Shown in pieces: positions 1-10,412 of a stretch of 64,000 nt of DNA. Origin of the DNA: Bettongia penicillata ogilbyi (taxonomy: Eukaryota > Chordata > Mammalia > Diprotodontia > Potoroidae); contig JAJHZJ010000336.1 in assembly GCA_023548195.1 (NCBI GenBank), positions 496,001 through 560,000 of the forward strand, in the 5' to 3' direction. Below the pieces are notes generated by a model, which was given only the letters and a program-made list of their open reading frames with translations, ran no database searches and had not been told where the DNA came from. Position 1 is the first letter of the stretch. Each line of letters starts with the position of its first letter. Position numbers and translations under genes: made by a program.

Positions 1-300
1 GTATAAATGCTCACCCAGATTTAATCCAATCCCTTCATTTTACAGACAAAGAAGCTGTACACCAGAGAGCTGGTATTGATGCACCCAAAGTTACATAACA
101 TGTTAGTAGCAGTCACTTAAATGCAATAAATGAATGAAATGAAATGAATGAAAAAGCATTCATTACCATAGGTTCGGCCCTGTGCTAAGGGATTTGTAAC
201 TAATCCCTCCTTGCTATCTGATGCCCGCCTTCTGAGAGATCCAAACCCACAGCACATTTTCCCACCAAGAATAGCTGGTCACTTTACTAATGCAATCATA
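1..300 (-). mobile_element. Degraded MIR/THER-type SINE and L2-like tail fragments
   Basis: Around 30-110 the phrases 'cattttacagacaaagaag' and 'agttacataacatgttagtag' follow the reverse-complemented MIR order (gaggaaactgag, then gtcacacagctagtaag), but are heavily diverged. Around 125-200 a run of 'aatgaatgaaatg' followed by 'ccctgtgctaaggg' resembles an L2 or MIR 3' end in reverse. Nothing else is recognised here. Confidence 0.35.
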
Positions 301-835
301 AGTGAACTACCCTCTCCCTATTTTTAGGTCAGTTGGCTCCCGGATGAAGAATAACATAGCACAGAAAATCCAAAACTGGGGGAGACATGGGCTATTGGAA
401 CAAAAGGCCACAAAATGGCAAAAGTTAACCTTGCCACCAGCCTCCTACAAAGACAGTGTCAAAAGATGGAGCTACCTTATTAAGTTACTCAGGATTCCAC
501 TTGTGTTTCTGGGAAGAAACCCGCGCACCATCTGTCCTCTTTCTCCACCTCCTCCTGCTCCCCAGCTTTTACACACTTGTACACATTCGCATGGAATCAC
601 ACGGGTGCCTCCACATCATGTCAGCCAGGATCATTAATGAGGATAGAGTGCGTCCAATTAGGCAGACATTTCTTACATGGAAATTCTTACTAAAGGAGCA
701 AAGACCATCTTCCCTTGACTTTTCTGATTCTTCTATACCAGATATCTCTGCAGCAGCATCTCAATAGGCATCAAATACATAATAAATACTCAAGCATTAC
801 AAGTCAGCTTTTCCGGGGTACACCACATCAAGAGT
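301..835. other. Unassigned, no gene seen
   Basis: Two overlapping frames of about 100 codons are open here (302-637 and 456-767), but they overlap on the same strand, resemble no family I know, lack splice context and have no coding character. I see no repeat signature. I treat the stretch as non-coding unique sequence. Confidence 0.5.
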
Positions 836-894
836 TTTAGAAGTAAGTCTGATGTTTTCTTATAGGCGATCCTGCTTGATGGTCATAGACAGTA

Positions 895-1035
895 AGGTAG
901 AGATGATAGATAGTGGATAGACTGATTGATAGATGATAGATAAATGGATAGATAGATTGACAGATGATAGAGAGATAGATAGTAGATGGTAGATAGCTAG
1001 ATGATAGAGATAGACACACAGACAGAAAGATAGAA
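895..1035. repeat. Imperfect (GATA)n microsatellite
   Basis: Interrupted GATA/GATG/GATT units run from 'gatagatagtggatag' to 'gacagaaagatag'. The many interruptions suggest an old, decayed array. It directly precedes an L2 fragment. The open reading frames on the minus strand here (Leu/Ser/Tyr-rich) are translations of the repeat. Confidence 0.85.
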
Positions 1036-1190
1036 GTAGAGCATTTATCAAGTATTTACTATGTGCCAAGCACTGTACTAAGCTAGAGATAAAAATACAA
1101 GTAGGAAAGACAGTCCTTGCCCTCAAGGAGCTTACTTTCTAACAGACAACATAAACACATGAAGGAAGCTGGAAAGGAGAAAAGCTAAAC
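1036..1190 (-). mobile_element. L2 3' end fragment
   Basis: 'tttactatgtgccaagcact', 'gtccttgccctcaaggagct' and 'acaacataaacacatgaagg' match, in order, the reverse complement of the L2 3' end (cagtgcttggcacatag ... ctccttgagggcagggac). Confidence 0.75.
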
Positions 1191-1474
1191 TAGTGGCCCA
1201 GAAGTGAGGTGGAGGCCTGGTTGTGAGGCAAGATAAAACAAAATCTCATGTATCAGTAATTACTGACCTAGAAGAGAGGACTTCCCAGACCTATCAGACC
1301 CCAGGGTGGTTCTGGGGGGGAGTCCAAAGTTCCCGTGAGGACGAGGAGGGGATGACGGTGCAAGCAGAAGCAGCACGGTTTGAAGCTGGTAGCTGGGAAA
1401 CAGATGAAAAGAGATGATTCTGGTAAACCAGAATATGCTTTTTTCTTACTGAACAAAAATTTCCTCTTGTGTAG

Positions 1475-1736
1475 TTTGTTGTTTGTCATTCAGTCACTTT
1501 TCAGGCATGTCCTACTCTTCATGACCCCATTTGGGGTTTTCTTGGCAAAGATACTGGAGCAGTTTGCCATTTCCTTCACCAGTTCATTTTATAGATGAGA
1601 AAACTGAGGCAAATAAGGTTAAGTGACTGACTCTCCCAGGGTCACACAGCTAGGAAGTATCTGTGGCCAGATTTATACTCCAGAAAATGTCTTTCTGACT
1701 CCAGGAGTTTTATACATTGCACTGCCTAGTGGCCCC
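1475..1736 (-). mobile_element. tRNA-derived marsupial SINE, near full length
   Basis: Reverse orientation. It begins with 'gtcattcagtcac', continues through 'catgaccccatttggggttt', 'cttggcaaagatactggag', 'ctgaggcaaataaggttaag', 'gtcacacagctagg', and ends at the tRNA-like head 'ctgcctagtggcccc'. This order is the standard form of the family repeated elsewhere in the window. I believe it corresponds to the WALLSI/MAR1 type, but the name is from memory. Confidence 0.85.
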
Positions 1737-1754
1737 TGGGATATTTTAGAGACC

Positions 1755-2330
1755 AATTACTCCAACTTTAGCAAATATTAAGCACCTACTTTGCATAAAT
1801 GCCATCTATGGTACACAGGGATTGGGACTGGGTTTGTGATTTCACCAGTGTTGGGAACTCTCAAGTGAGGAAATACCCTCTAATAATATAGGTTGGTAGC
1901 TTTTCCTAGAACATTCAAAGTTGGGAGGACACAGTAAGTCTTAGAAGCAGCACCTAACTGAACCTAAAGCATCACGCAACTCAAGTAGTTTACAGCCTAG
2001 GGAAGGTTACAACACTCACTCAAGTAACTATGATGCAATATAATATTTGCTAAGCATATTACAGAGGCACTCTACAAGATCTGAGAAGGAGTAGAAAGAT
2101 CACTACCGAACTGAGAATTATAGGACAACTTTATAGAAAGAATGACTTTTGAGATGGACCTTACATAGGAATTCAATACAGGGTCAGGGAATATGGTCTG
2201 GCATAGATGATATGAAAAGTACAGAGGCAAGACAGTGAAGGAAATGAATGGGGGACGGACATACAGTCCTATTTGACTGGAACATGGACTATGGGTATGA
2301 AATGAGTCAATTAAATTTGAAAAACATTTA
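1755..2330 (-). mobile_element. Strongly decayed L2-like sequence
   Basis: 'aagcacctactttgcataaatgcc' resembles the L2 terminus in reverse, and 'gacttttgagatggacctta' followed by 'gggtcagggaatatggtctgg' has the cadence of the L2 3' coding/UTR part in reverse. Similarity is patchy, so this may be several fragments. Confidence 0.35.
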
Positions 2331-2465
2331 TTAAGGCCCTATGTACTCTTAATGCATTTTAATTTTTTTGCATAAAGGGAAAATCTTTCCCATTCAATAA
2401 AAGACTTATGTGACCTGCTTAAGTCACATGAAAGTCTAAGTCACAAGAGTTTGAGTCATATGAAC

Positions 2466-2790
2466 TTGTGATAGGAGAAACTTGCTGAATCGGTGAAGCA
2501 GGAAGGAGTGGAGCAGGAAATGAGTCAGAGTGGGCAGAGCTGAAAAAAGGGGTGTAGGCAGCAACTTGTTTGTGATTTTGTTTAAGGGAGCTGTTTTGTG
2601 GGAAGCCTAGCAGGTGGAAGGTTTAGGGCTGGTGTTGCCCTCTGAATTGTTATTGTATATAGCTTCCTTTGTTACTATGATGGATTTGGCTTTCTGGTGT
2701 TTGAATAAATGTTTTAGCTCTGTCTTCCATGTGAAGAGTCTTGTATTTTTCAACTCAGAATTGCACTGGCATATCCATAGCCTCCTCTAT
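2466..2790 (+). mobile_element. Candidate solo LTR (MaLR/ERVL-like)
   Basis: The stretch has an LTR-like layout: a G-rich half, then 'gggagctgttttgtgggaag', 'tgttgccctctgaattgtta', a polyadenylation signal AATAAA near 2706, and a GT-rich stretch after it ending in 'cagaattgcactggcatatc'. This matches my memory of a dispersed marsupial LTR family. I see no internal retroviral genes on either side, so it would be a solo LTR. The edges are uncertain and I cannot see a target-site duplication. Confidence 0.4.
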
Positions 2791-2984
2791 GGGAGCTGTG
2801 AATATTGCATTGGCCTCACACCCTACAGACCTCTGAGTTATGAGAGAGAGAGAAGGTTCAGAAAAGGCATGGTCTCTGATGAGGCATGTGGAAATAATTA
2901 TTACCCCAAATATTACTTAATAAGTACCTAAGAAAAGTACAAGCAAAGAGTTATGTGAGAATTAAAATAGGGAAATCATTACCA

Positions 2985-3270
2985 TCTCAGTTAATCCATC
3001 TTCCTAGAAGAGGTAACATTTAAGCTAGGCTTTATGGGGTGAACAGGGATTCAGCAGGCAGGAAGATGGAGAGAAAGAGAAGGCCATGTCCGAAAGGGAA
3101 AAGTATGACTAAATGTACAGACACCAGTAAGTGTCAGGTTGGGGAATGAGGACAGATAATGAGCACTCTCATATGGCTGGAACACAGAGCACCAGGACAG
3201 TAACAATTATTGAGAAATTTCAGGCTAAGGAGTTTACAAAAGAGATAGAGCAATGAAGATCTTGAACATA
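2985..3270 (-). mobile_element. L2 fragment
   Basis: 'cttcctagaagaggtaacat' followed by 'ttaagctaggctttatgggg' matches the reverse complement of the L2 segment just upstream of its 3' UTR (aggaggtgacatttgagctgggccttgaag). Divergence is high. Confidence 0.55.
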
Positions 3271-3361
3271 GGGACATTAATTCACTTTACAAAAATTCAA
3301 ATGCAGAGAATAGGAGAAAAGCATTAACCTGCTTTATATAACCTAAACTCCATAACTTTAA

Positions 3362-3602
3362 AAATAATAATAGTTAGCATTTATATAGCATTTGAAGTTT
3401 TGCAAAGAGCTTTATAAATATGAGCTCAATTTATCCTTACAGTAACCTTGGGAGATAGATGTTATCATTATTCTCATTTACAAATGAGGTAACTGAGACA
3501 GACAGAGGTTAAGTGACTTGTCCAAGATCATACAGCTAGTAAGTGACTTAGGCAGTATTGGAACTGGGATCTTCCTGATTCCAGGAGCAGCGCTCTACCA
3601 GC
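3362..3602 (-). mobile_element. MIR-type SINE
   Basis: Reverse MIR: 'tagttagcatttatatagca', 'tttgcaaagagctttataaa', 'gttaagtgacttgtccaaga', 'tacagctagtaagtgactta', 'gcgctctaccagc'. All landmarks are in order over about 240 bp, close to full length. Confidence 0.85.
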
Positions 3603-3867
3603 TATAGAAACCTCCTGATTTCCCACTTTCAGATTACTCAACAGAAACTCAGACTCCTAAACATGACCTCATCACTTCTGGCTTTGGGCAGGGAATACAC
3701 ATGTGGAAGCCCTGCTTCAGAATATGTTTCAGCCCCAGGATAACAGCCACACTCAGGTCTAGTTAAACATCTAATTGTAGTAGGCACCTGGTCTACCCTT
3801 CCTACTCTCCCCCAAAACTCAATACCAAAGAACTTACAACTCAATTGTATAATCTAAGCAAATAAAT
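3603..3867. other. Unassigned
   Basis: No repeat landmark or plausible coding region seen. A minus-strand frame of 68 codons overlaps it but has no supporting feature. Confidence 0.4.
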
Positions 3868-3955
3868 TGGGTCTCTTTACCTCAACTTTATTTTCTGTAA
3901 AATGGGGGTACTGAATTTGCTTTCTAAGGTCCCTTCCATTGGTAACATTTTAAGA
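3868..3955 (+). mobile_element. MIR fragment
   Basis: 'tctttacctcaactttattttc', 'tgtaaaatgggggtac' and 'taaggtcccttccattgg' follow the central part of a forward MIR-like SINE. Confidence 0.6.
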
Positions 3956-3966
3956 GATTCATTTGC

Positions 3967-3996
3967 CACTGGAGTACGAATCACTGGAGTACGAAT
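3967..3996. repeat. Perfect 15-bp tandem duplication
   Basis: The 15-mer 'cactggagtacgaat' occurs twice back to back at 3967-3981 and 3982-3996 with no mismatch. Only two copies are present. It lies next to a MIR fragment. Confidence 0.95.
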
Positions 3997-4233
3997 CATG
4001 TCAGATGGCAGCACCTTCTTGCAAATTATGATATGGCAGCCAAGTTCTATTAGACCTGGAAAATATCTTGAAAAAAGGGAGAACAATTCGTAGACTAGGG
4101 AGAAAAGGGGAGTTTGAAGGAGTCATAAAAAGCAACTCCCTCATTTTAAAGAGGAGCATACCAAAGGAACCTGAATTGAAAATCCAACCACCCACAGCAA
4201 TTGTAAGGAATAATGCAAAAACCATTCATTCTG

Positions 4234-4362
4234 GACTCAAGGACAGGGAGTTCAAATCCTGCCTCTGACAGCACCTGTTTGGTCTCTGTTTCCTAATCTG
4301 TAAAATATGGATGTTGTTCTAGACGCTTCTGAGGTCCCTTCCATCTATCTTATCTTCTATGT
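4234..4362 (+). mobile_element. MIR fragment
   Basis: 'gagttcaaatcctgcctctg', 'ctgtttcctaatctgtaaaa' and 'tctgaggtcccttccatcta' are forward MIR landmarks in order. Confidence 0.7.
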
Positions 4363-4539
4363 TCATTTTGAAAGGCCAAAGAGTGAAGAAAATCATGAGA
4401 GTCGCAGTTGTCCAGGACCAGCGTGACTACAAATATTGACAGACATATATTTCCGAGACCTGAGGAATAAAATGCATGAGTCGTAATGATTTAAATCAAA
4501 CAGGTCTTATCTCACTCCAGCCCCTCCATGGCTTTTCTA

Positions 4540-4605
4540 GTATTGTGATTAATAACAATAATGTGTAATTCTATAGCACTTTAAAGTGTGCAAAGTGCTT
4601 TGTTC
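4540..4605 (-). mobile_element. MIR-type SINE tail fragment
   Basis: 'ctatagcactttaaagtgtg' and 'caaagtgctttg' match the reverse of the 'gtaaagtgctttgcaaacc' tail found in complete copies elsewhere in this window. Confidence 0.5.
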
Positions 4606-4684
4606 AGAACCCCATGAACTCTCCCAAGGAGTGTTACCTTCATGGTTGCCTCAGTACAGACCCGCTCACAGGGTTAAAAACAAT

Positions 4685-4800
4685 GACATGATCCACAAGA
4701 ATTTATGGTGCATTTGGCAACGTTTTGCTGAGCATCATGGTTGGTACAGAGGCTCTTAAGTCAGGGTCTCTGCCCTCAGAAAGAGCACAATTTACTTAGC
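4685..4800 (-). mobile_element. L2 3' end fragment
   Basis: 'gagcatcatggttggtacag' and 'gtctctgccctcagaaagag' fit the reverse L2 terminus. Strongly diverged. Confidence 0.45.
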
Positions 4801-5075
4801 TCAGGAGAAAGAACACATACATATGGAACACCCAGAGAACAAGAGGCACTGTCCATAGGCAAGGCCTCTCACTACTCATAGGAACAAAGATGAAGCCAGA
4901 AACAGCAAATGCTGAAAATGCTGAGAATGCAGCTATTGCAGACTTTTCCCCTCCTTCCCTGGGAGTTGCTGGAAGTGAGATCCTCTCAGAGTCTGGCATC
5001 CATGACAGGACACACCATGTGGACATTCCCCCTCCTCCACCTCATCATTCCTGCACTCTTATCATCTCCATGCAG

Positions 5076-5158
5076 GTGAAACCCAGTTAACAGCAACAGA
5101 AACAGCAGCCTTAAAGAGAAAAGGAGGTCACCAAAAGCCAACATGCAGCTGGAAGGCC
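5076..5158 (+). other. Candidate internal/5' exon (weak)
   Basis: A pyrimidine-rich stretch ends in 'catctccatgcag' at 5075, and 83 bases later comes the strong donor 'ggcc|gtaagt' at 5159. Inside, 'gccaacATGCAGCTGGAAGG' gives an ATG with A at -3, so the segment could be a 5' exon that starts a protein (M-Q-L-E-G, phase 1). The surrounding 4.88-5.17 kb is free of recognised repeats. A GTAAGT occurs many times by chance in 64 kb, and I cannot match the five residues to a gene. This is a hypothesis only. Confidence 0.15.
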
Positions 5159-5465
5159 GTAAGTACAAGGGGGGAGGAGGGAGGGGCAGCTGGTACCAGT
5201 TAGCAGACTTTTCTCTTGCCTCAGTTTCCTTGAAGATAACAAAGTGGTTTCACTGATTATAAATGGGTACACTTATCCTTATTTAGCACCAGCTGGCAAC
5301 ACAGCCTCCTCTCACCCACCAATCCCTGAGTTATAGATCAGTTCTGACTGCCTGGTCTCCGCAGCAGCCCAGGGCCAAAGCCTCAGACCTCAGCACCCTA
5401 GGGATGGCTCTGGTCCCTCTTCCAAAAAACCCTTACCAAGATCTGAGTCCAGGGCCACTGATATC

Positions 5466-5468
<3 letters not shown>

Positions 5469-5511
<43 letters not shown>
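5469..5511. repeat. (CA)21 microsatellite
   Basis: Uninterrupted AC dinucleotides over 42 bases. Alternating purine-pyrimidine, likely polymorphic. Confidence 0.98.
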
Positions 5512-5514
<3 letters not shown>

Positions 5515-5940
5515 CCTTCCTCTTACCACCCAACTCAGTTTGAAGGCAGCACAGGCCTAAGATGTAAATGTTTAGAAGACATGCCTAATGAATTAATAAT
5601 GCCTGCCTCCTCTCCAGACTGCCCAGCTCTCTCCCTGCCTCCACTCATGAATACTGCAACAGTCAGACCTCACTCTCACTCTCTCTGGTTCGATTAAACA
5701 GCCTCACTTGATTTGTTCTGGATTTAGTAAAACCACCATTTTTGCTCAGCTCTGCCATCTCTCTCCTATCCCAGGACTTCTGCTAGCACTTCTAAGGGTG
5801 ACTGCCAGCGCCGGGAGCACACGTCAGAACCAACGTAAACTGCTACTCACAGATGAGAGGAGGACAGAAGGAGGAATCCCACCTGCTAGGCCACGGAGCT
5901 CTCCAACACCCCTGTCACAAAAGGGGCATTGTTGCATTTG
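5512..5940. other. Unassigned, no gene seen
   Basis: Between two CA microsatellites. Open frames at 5404-5697 and 5708-6040 run through the CA tracts and have no recognisable domain. Nothing else is identified. Confidence 0.45.
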
Positions 5941-5944
5941 CATG

Positions 5945-5948
<4 letters not shown>

Positions 5949-5983
<35 letters not shown>
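5949..5983. repeat. (CA)17 microsatellite
   Basis: Uninterrupted CA run preceded by 'catgcacg'. It lies 440 bp from the first CA array. Confidence 0.98.
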
Positions 5984-5987
<4 letters not shown>

Positions 5988-6011
5988 AGTCAAACTCCCT
6001 TGCTCATGCTC

Positions 6012-6180
6012 ATTCAGTCACATTTATTAAAGCTGCCTAAGTACTATCATTATATGGGCTCCATGCCAAGCAAGGGGAAAAGAGTCCATCCCTGCCCTCT
6101 AGTCCATCAGTCAACATCACTGATTGATCACCCACTGTGTAGCAAAAACTATACTCAGGGTCAAAAGGCATGGGGAGGAA
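6012..6180 (-). mobile_element. Two short L2 3' end fragments
   Basis: 'gtcacatttattaaagctgc' and 'catccctgccctctagtcca' match one reverse L2 end. 'gattgatcacccactgtgta' looks like the start of a second. Both are diverged. Confidence 0.45.
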
Positions 6181-6224
6181 GGAGGGGATGGAGATGAAAG
6201 AACCATTGTCCAGAGGACCAAAGA

Positions 6225-6415
6225 GAGTTGATTTTGTAGGAGTCAAGAGCCCTGGATTCCAGGTTGACCTTTCCCACTAATAAGTGGTGTGGCTTTATGC
6301 AAGACTTTTTCTAGGCCTTGGTTTCCTTATCTGCACAATAAAGAAGTTGGTGGATTAGATGATCCCTAATGTACCTTCTAGGTCTAACATTTAAAATTCC
6401 CTGATTCTAAGAACA
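6225..6415 (+). mobile_element. MIR-type SINE
   Basis: 'gagccctggattccaggttg', 'ggccttggtttccttatctg', 'ggtggattagatgatcccta' and 'ccttctaggtctaacattta' are in forward MIR order. Confidence 0.7.
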
Positions 6416-6960
6416 AGACAGGTCCCTATCTTCAAAATGTCTATAGTTACGATGAGGAAACAGAGCACAAGTTACCCAAAACAAACAAACAAACAAAAAA
6501 AAACAGAGAGAGCATAGTGGGGGAGCTCTGGGCTTTCTGGAACGGGGCCAAATCCTGAAGTGTGAATCAAGCGCAAATTCACTGAGGGGGAACCAGCAGA
6601 GATGACACAGAGCATCGTCAGTGGCTTCCTGAGCTATGCTTAACTCTGCCAGATGCCATCACTCTAAGTGGGCTGGAAGATGATGGAAGGAGCATGCCAA
6701 CCCTCCCTCAGCCCCACTGATGACAACAATGTGCTATCACCAACCATGCATGGAGAGGTTACAGTTTTTCCAAGGATGGGAGAATAAAACCTGAATTAAT
6801 TCACCATGCTTTACACTTACACTAATGGGGGAACAGAAGCTAGTGATGCATTACAGGTGTGCCCTGTACTTGACGCAATAGTGGCATTCCTGAATGGTTG
6901 TTGATGAATCAAATCTTTGTAAATTTAATTTAAATTTGTAAATTTAATCCCACATTAATG
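6416..6960. other. Unassigned, short A-rich tract
   Basis: Apart from a (CAAA)n/A-rich run near 6478-6503, I recognise no repeat and no coding region. Confidence 0.4.
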
Positions 6961-6964
6961 GCAC

Positions 6965-7190
6965 AGAAGAACCTCTAATCTATTTTTTATTTTGTTCTTT
7001 TTACATTTTTAAAATAAATTTTGTTGGTCTCTTTTTTTACATCACCTAAGTTTCCCAGTGAATCATCCACCCTCTTCGTAGAGCATGCCTCACAACAAAG
7101 ATTAAAAAAAGATAAAAAGAAAATCAGTAAAGAAAAACCAACCAATACATTCCAAATAGTCTGACCTTAGGAACTCCCAGTTTAAAGGCA
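6965..7190 (-). mobile_element. Unidentified dispersed repeat, possibly an L1-type 3' segment
   Basis: T-rich start, then 'catcacctaagtttcccagt', 'aacaaagattaaaaaaagat' and 'accaaccaatacattcc'. I remember this arrangement as a common dispersed marsupial sequence, but cannot assign the family with certainty. Confidence 0.3.
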
Positions 7191-7254
7191 CTTGCAGTAA
7201 ATTGTTTTGTAAAGCAAAACATCCTTTTGCATTGTGAATTTGTATTGTAACTTA

Positions 7255-7372
7255 TCTTAAACCAGACAAGATGTATTTACTGGGTACCTACTGTTCAAGT
7301 CACTACAAGAGACATAGAAGTATCAGACCTGCTCTCAAGGGCATCACAGTCTCATTGAGATAAGTATAAAGA
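7255..7372 (-). mobile_element. L2 3' end fragment
   Basis: 'tatttactgggtacctactg', 'agacctgctctcaagggcat' and 'cacagtctcattgagata' follow the reverse L2 terminus. Confidence 0.55.
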
Positions 7373-7944
7373 GTTTTTAAAAATTGATTTGGCTGATTTT
7401 CTTTTTCTCTCCTTTTTTCTTTTTAAAAAAATATTCTTTGTTATAAGGCACAGCTCTCTGGGAGGGAGAAGAGATACAGGAGGAAATCAAAATGCAAAAG
7501 ATACCAGTAAAAATTTATTTTTTCAAAAGAGTTAAAATATTGACACCGGGTCAGTTTGTCAATAATGATAATATTAGGTCTCATGTTATATGTAACAAAT
7601 AAGTGATAGTGTAAATCTTTGTTCCCCCTTATCTATGTGACCTCCCTTCCCACTAAAGAGGTAGAACAGTTGCTTCAGGGTGAGGTGGAGACAGGCCTCT
7701 TTTTTTCCAATATTATCTATATTAGCAGATAGGAAACTAGCAGGCTTTTTCAAGCTGGAAAGACTTCAAATGTGGGTATTAGCCTTTGAGGAGGGGTTCA
7801 TTGGCAGGATAGTCGCAAAGTAGCCCAGATAACAACTTTCAAAGACCATCTACAGAGTCATAAAAGTGTTTCAGTCTGGTTGAGTGAGGAGTGCTTCCAG
7901 CAATTAAGCCTCAGAACGTAATAACTGATGGGTTTATCAAATCT
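7373..7944. other. Unassigned, low-complexity T/A runs at the left
   Basis: 7379-7530 is T/A-rich with a GA-rich island, possibly an old repeat that I cannot name. The remainder shows no landmark and no coding frame of interest. Confidence 0.35.
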
Positions 7945-8165
7945 GCCAGAGGCTTTGCACATACTATCTGACTAGAGCCTAATAATACCCAACCCCATCC
8001 TTTGAATTAGATATCACAGGCTAATGCCCCATTTTTACAGATGAGGAACTGAATCTCAGAGGTTAAGTGCTTTATTCATCCTAACAATCGAACAATGACA
8101 GGATTCGAAACCAGGTCTTACTAATGGCATCTTTACTGCCTCTATCCACTCTGCCATATTGTTTC
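7945..8165 (-). mobile_element. MIR-type SINE
   Basis: 'tttttacagatgaggaactg', 'gaggttaagtgctttattca', 'gattcgaaaccaggtcttac' and 'ctgcctctatccactctgcc' are the reverse MIR landmarks in order. Confidence 0.8.
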
Positions 8166-8177
8166 TTAAACCTTGAG

Positions 8178-8305
8178 ATAGGTAAATGAGTAAACGTGTG
8201 ACTTTAGCCAGTATTTTATGCTGAGTCTCACTTTGCTCACATGTCACATGAAAGACCTGATTTCTAAGGTGCCTCCCAGTTGTAACAGTCCTAAAATCCT
8301 ACAAT
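8178..8305 (+). mobile_element. MIR fragment
   Basis: Central to 3' part of a forward MIR: 'gtgtgactttagccagtatt', 'tctcactttgctcacatg', 'tttctaaggtgcctcccagt', 'atcctacaattcta'. It abuts a MIR in the opposite orientation. Confidence 0.55.
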
Positions 8306-9930
8306 TCTAAGTCATTTGATGCCACAGCAACCAGAAGCTGACAGGTGACGTCACTGAAGTTCAGAGAAAACCAAGGACAAGCCTGGGGCAAAGACTGGTG
8401 CCTCCTGCAAGGGCTTATCATCAAATGATATTCTAACCACTACCTCAGAGTGGTCCAAATGCACTGGCAGCCTAATTAGATTTCCAAATAGATACACACA
8501 CAGTTGTCCGCAGAATCATTTTCTCCTCAGAACAGAGATCTCGGACCTTTTGTGCCCAAACTGAAGCCTGCAAGTTACTGGGGATTTATTCCAAATCCAT
8601 CCCTTCCCATTCGGTCTTCCAAACAATCTGCTCAGAGAAGCAATTATTTCTGGGGCCGAGAATCCTCCTGCCTCTCAGCCCCAGCTTTCCTGAAATGGGC
8701 TGAGAAACCACAGCCAAAAATACAGTCAAAGAGAAGGACAACCTGTCATCCTAAGTCTCCCTTTGTACTTCACACACCACTATCAGCATCACGGCTGGGA
8801 GAAAACTCTAAGTGAAGGTATCCAATGCTCACCTGTGCAGGGAGACTTCTCCAAGAGAAAATGAAAACTCCACCCCTTTAATGCCAGAGCTGAGGAAGAA
8901 AAATCTCTTCAGAGATGAGAACTCAAAAGAGAGAAAGAAAGAAAATGGGGCAGGGGAGAGGGAGAAAAAGTTTGTGGCCCCAAATCGCATTTCAAGCTAC
9001 CAGTATAAGGATTATATCCAGCTGAGAAAATGCAGGGAAGAAATATATCCCCCTAACAATAAAACTCCAGAGTTCAACATGAAGGTATCTCAACATACAC
9101 ACGCGCGCGTGCACACGCACGCACACATATACACATGCATGTAACACCACACAAAGAATGTGTCCGTATCTCATTCAGGAATGAAACATGAAGATTGGTC
9201 CCGCTGGGGACCAGACCCACTCCTGAACCACCTGAAATGCCAGGGGCAACAGTTTTAGTTACTGTTGGGAGCCTTGCAAACAAAATGACAATCTGATTGC
9301 CTTGGCTATTCAAGGTGCACAGGGAATGAGAGCTAATTACTCAGTCTTAACAACTGGGTAATTGCTACCCAGGTCCAGCCAGGGCCAAGAGGCCAATGTC
9401 TTTTCTTTGCCAAGAAAAGCAAGGGTCAGGTATTAATTGCATAAAATTAAGTGAGTTGCTGCCTCAGGCATCTCTAATGGGGACATACAGAGTTATGAGG
9501 GGAGGTAAGACCATTTGGGTCGGGAGATCCCTTGGCAAAATGTGGTCTCTGCTGGGCTTATCTGAAGAAACAAGACACAAACTTTTGTGGGCTGTGATTG
9601 GGCTTTCAATTCCATGTTACCCACAACAGATGTTCAGGGCAGTGGTGGGTTCTGGTCCCGAGGACGGGAGCCAATTGTATGCATGGATAGAGACTCCTGG
9701 CTTCTGTAGGAGCCAGCGGCCATCTCCATAGATCCTGAAAGCAGGTGGAGATGTTAGAAGGTCAGATCCCTAGTGATTTTGTCCAGGTGTCTGATAATTC
9801 TACAACCAGGATACCACCCTATGCGCTAGCAAACAGGGCCAACGTCTGTCACAGTGAAAAGAACAGTCACACAGTCTGGTAAAATGCCCAGTGTTACAAA
9901 TTTCCTCCTGAAAGTAGACCTAGAATTTTA
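8306..9930. other. Repeat-poor unique block, no gene recognised
   Basis: About 1.6 kb with only the CA/CG tract at 9096-9142 as a recognisable element. Open frames at 8504-8815, 8812-9144 and 9396-9731 (about 103-111 codons) show no domain, signal peptide or similarity that I know, and no supported splice sites. Non-coding unique DNA is the simplest reading. A cross-species alignment would tell whether any part is conserved. Confidence 0.4.
9096..9142. repeat. Alternating purine-pyrimidine tract (CA/CG)
   Basis: 'cacgcgcgcgtgcacacgca' followed by CA and TA steps. Alternation is nearly perfect for 47 bases and includes consecutive CG steps, the type of sequence most prone to left-handed Z-DNA. 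Confidence 0.85.
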
Positions 9931-9934
9931 GGTG

Positions 9935-10405
9935 ATTCAACCTCCTTCCATTTTTACTTGACACCCTCACTGAGACTACCAGTATGCCTTCTATGCCAAC
10001 CTGTTGCCAATCTCATCAAATACAAATTCTTCTACTTGGCTTTCAAGACCTTTTAGAATTGGCATCCACCCTATTTGTAAAATCTCATCTCCCACTGGTC
10101 CTCCATATGCACCCTCTATTCCAGCCAGGCTACTCTCCTCTCCTTTCCACAGATGCATTATGTCTCCTCTTACTTCCCCACTGACAGTCCCCTTGCCTGA
10201 AAAGTTCACCTTTCTCCCCTCTGTCGGTTCTCCTCCTATCTATCTTTTAAAAACTCCTTCCCTTTAAAAATTCCCCAAATTCCAATCTTGACCATGAAGT
10301 TTTTCATGATTAGTCCTGCCCTCATTAAACTCCCTCCCATGAACTCTTCCAGTTAGAATACAATTTAGCTCTTCATTGCACATTGTCCTATATTGCTGTT
10401 TAATG
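9935..10405 (+). mobile_element. L2, 3' coding and UTR segment
   Basis: 'caagaccttttagaattggc', 'catctcccactggtcctcca', 'ctattccagccaggctactc' and 'cctgaaaagttcacctttct' follow the forward L2 order (aaggcccttcatgatctggc, tctcccaccactccc, tccagccaaactgg). Reading frames in it are broken. The tail after 10345 is less certain. Confidence 0.75.
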
Positions 10406-10412
10406 GTTTACA

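Noticed and set aside
837..1126. Tyr/Ser/Leu-rich minus frames, also at 57774-58034
   Set aside because: Translations of GATA/TATC microsatellites.
2466..2790. An endogenous retrovirus with internal genes near the candidate LTR
   Set aside because: No reverse transcriptase, integrase, gag or envelope-like sequence is visible on either side. Only a possible solo LTR remains.
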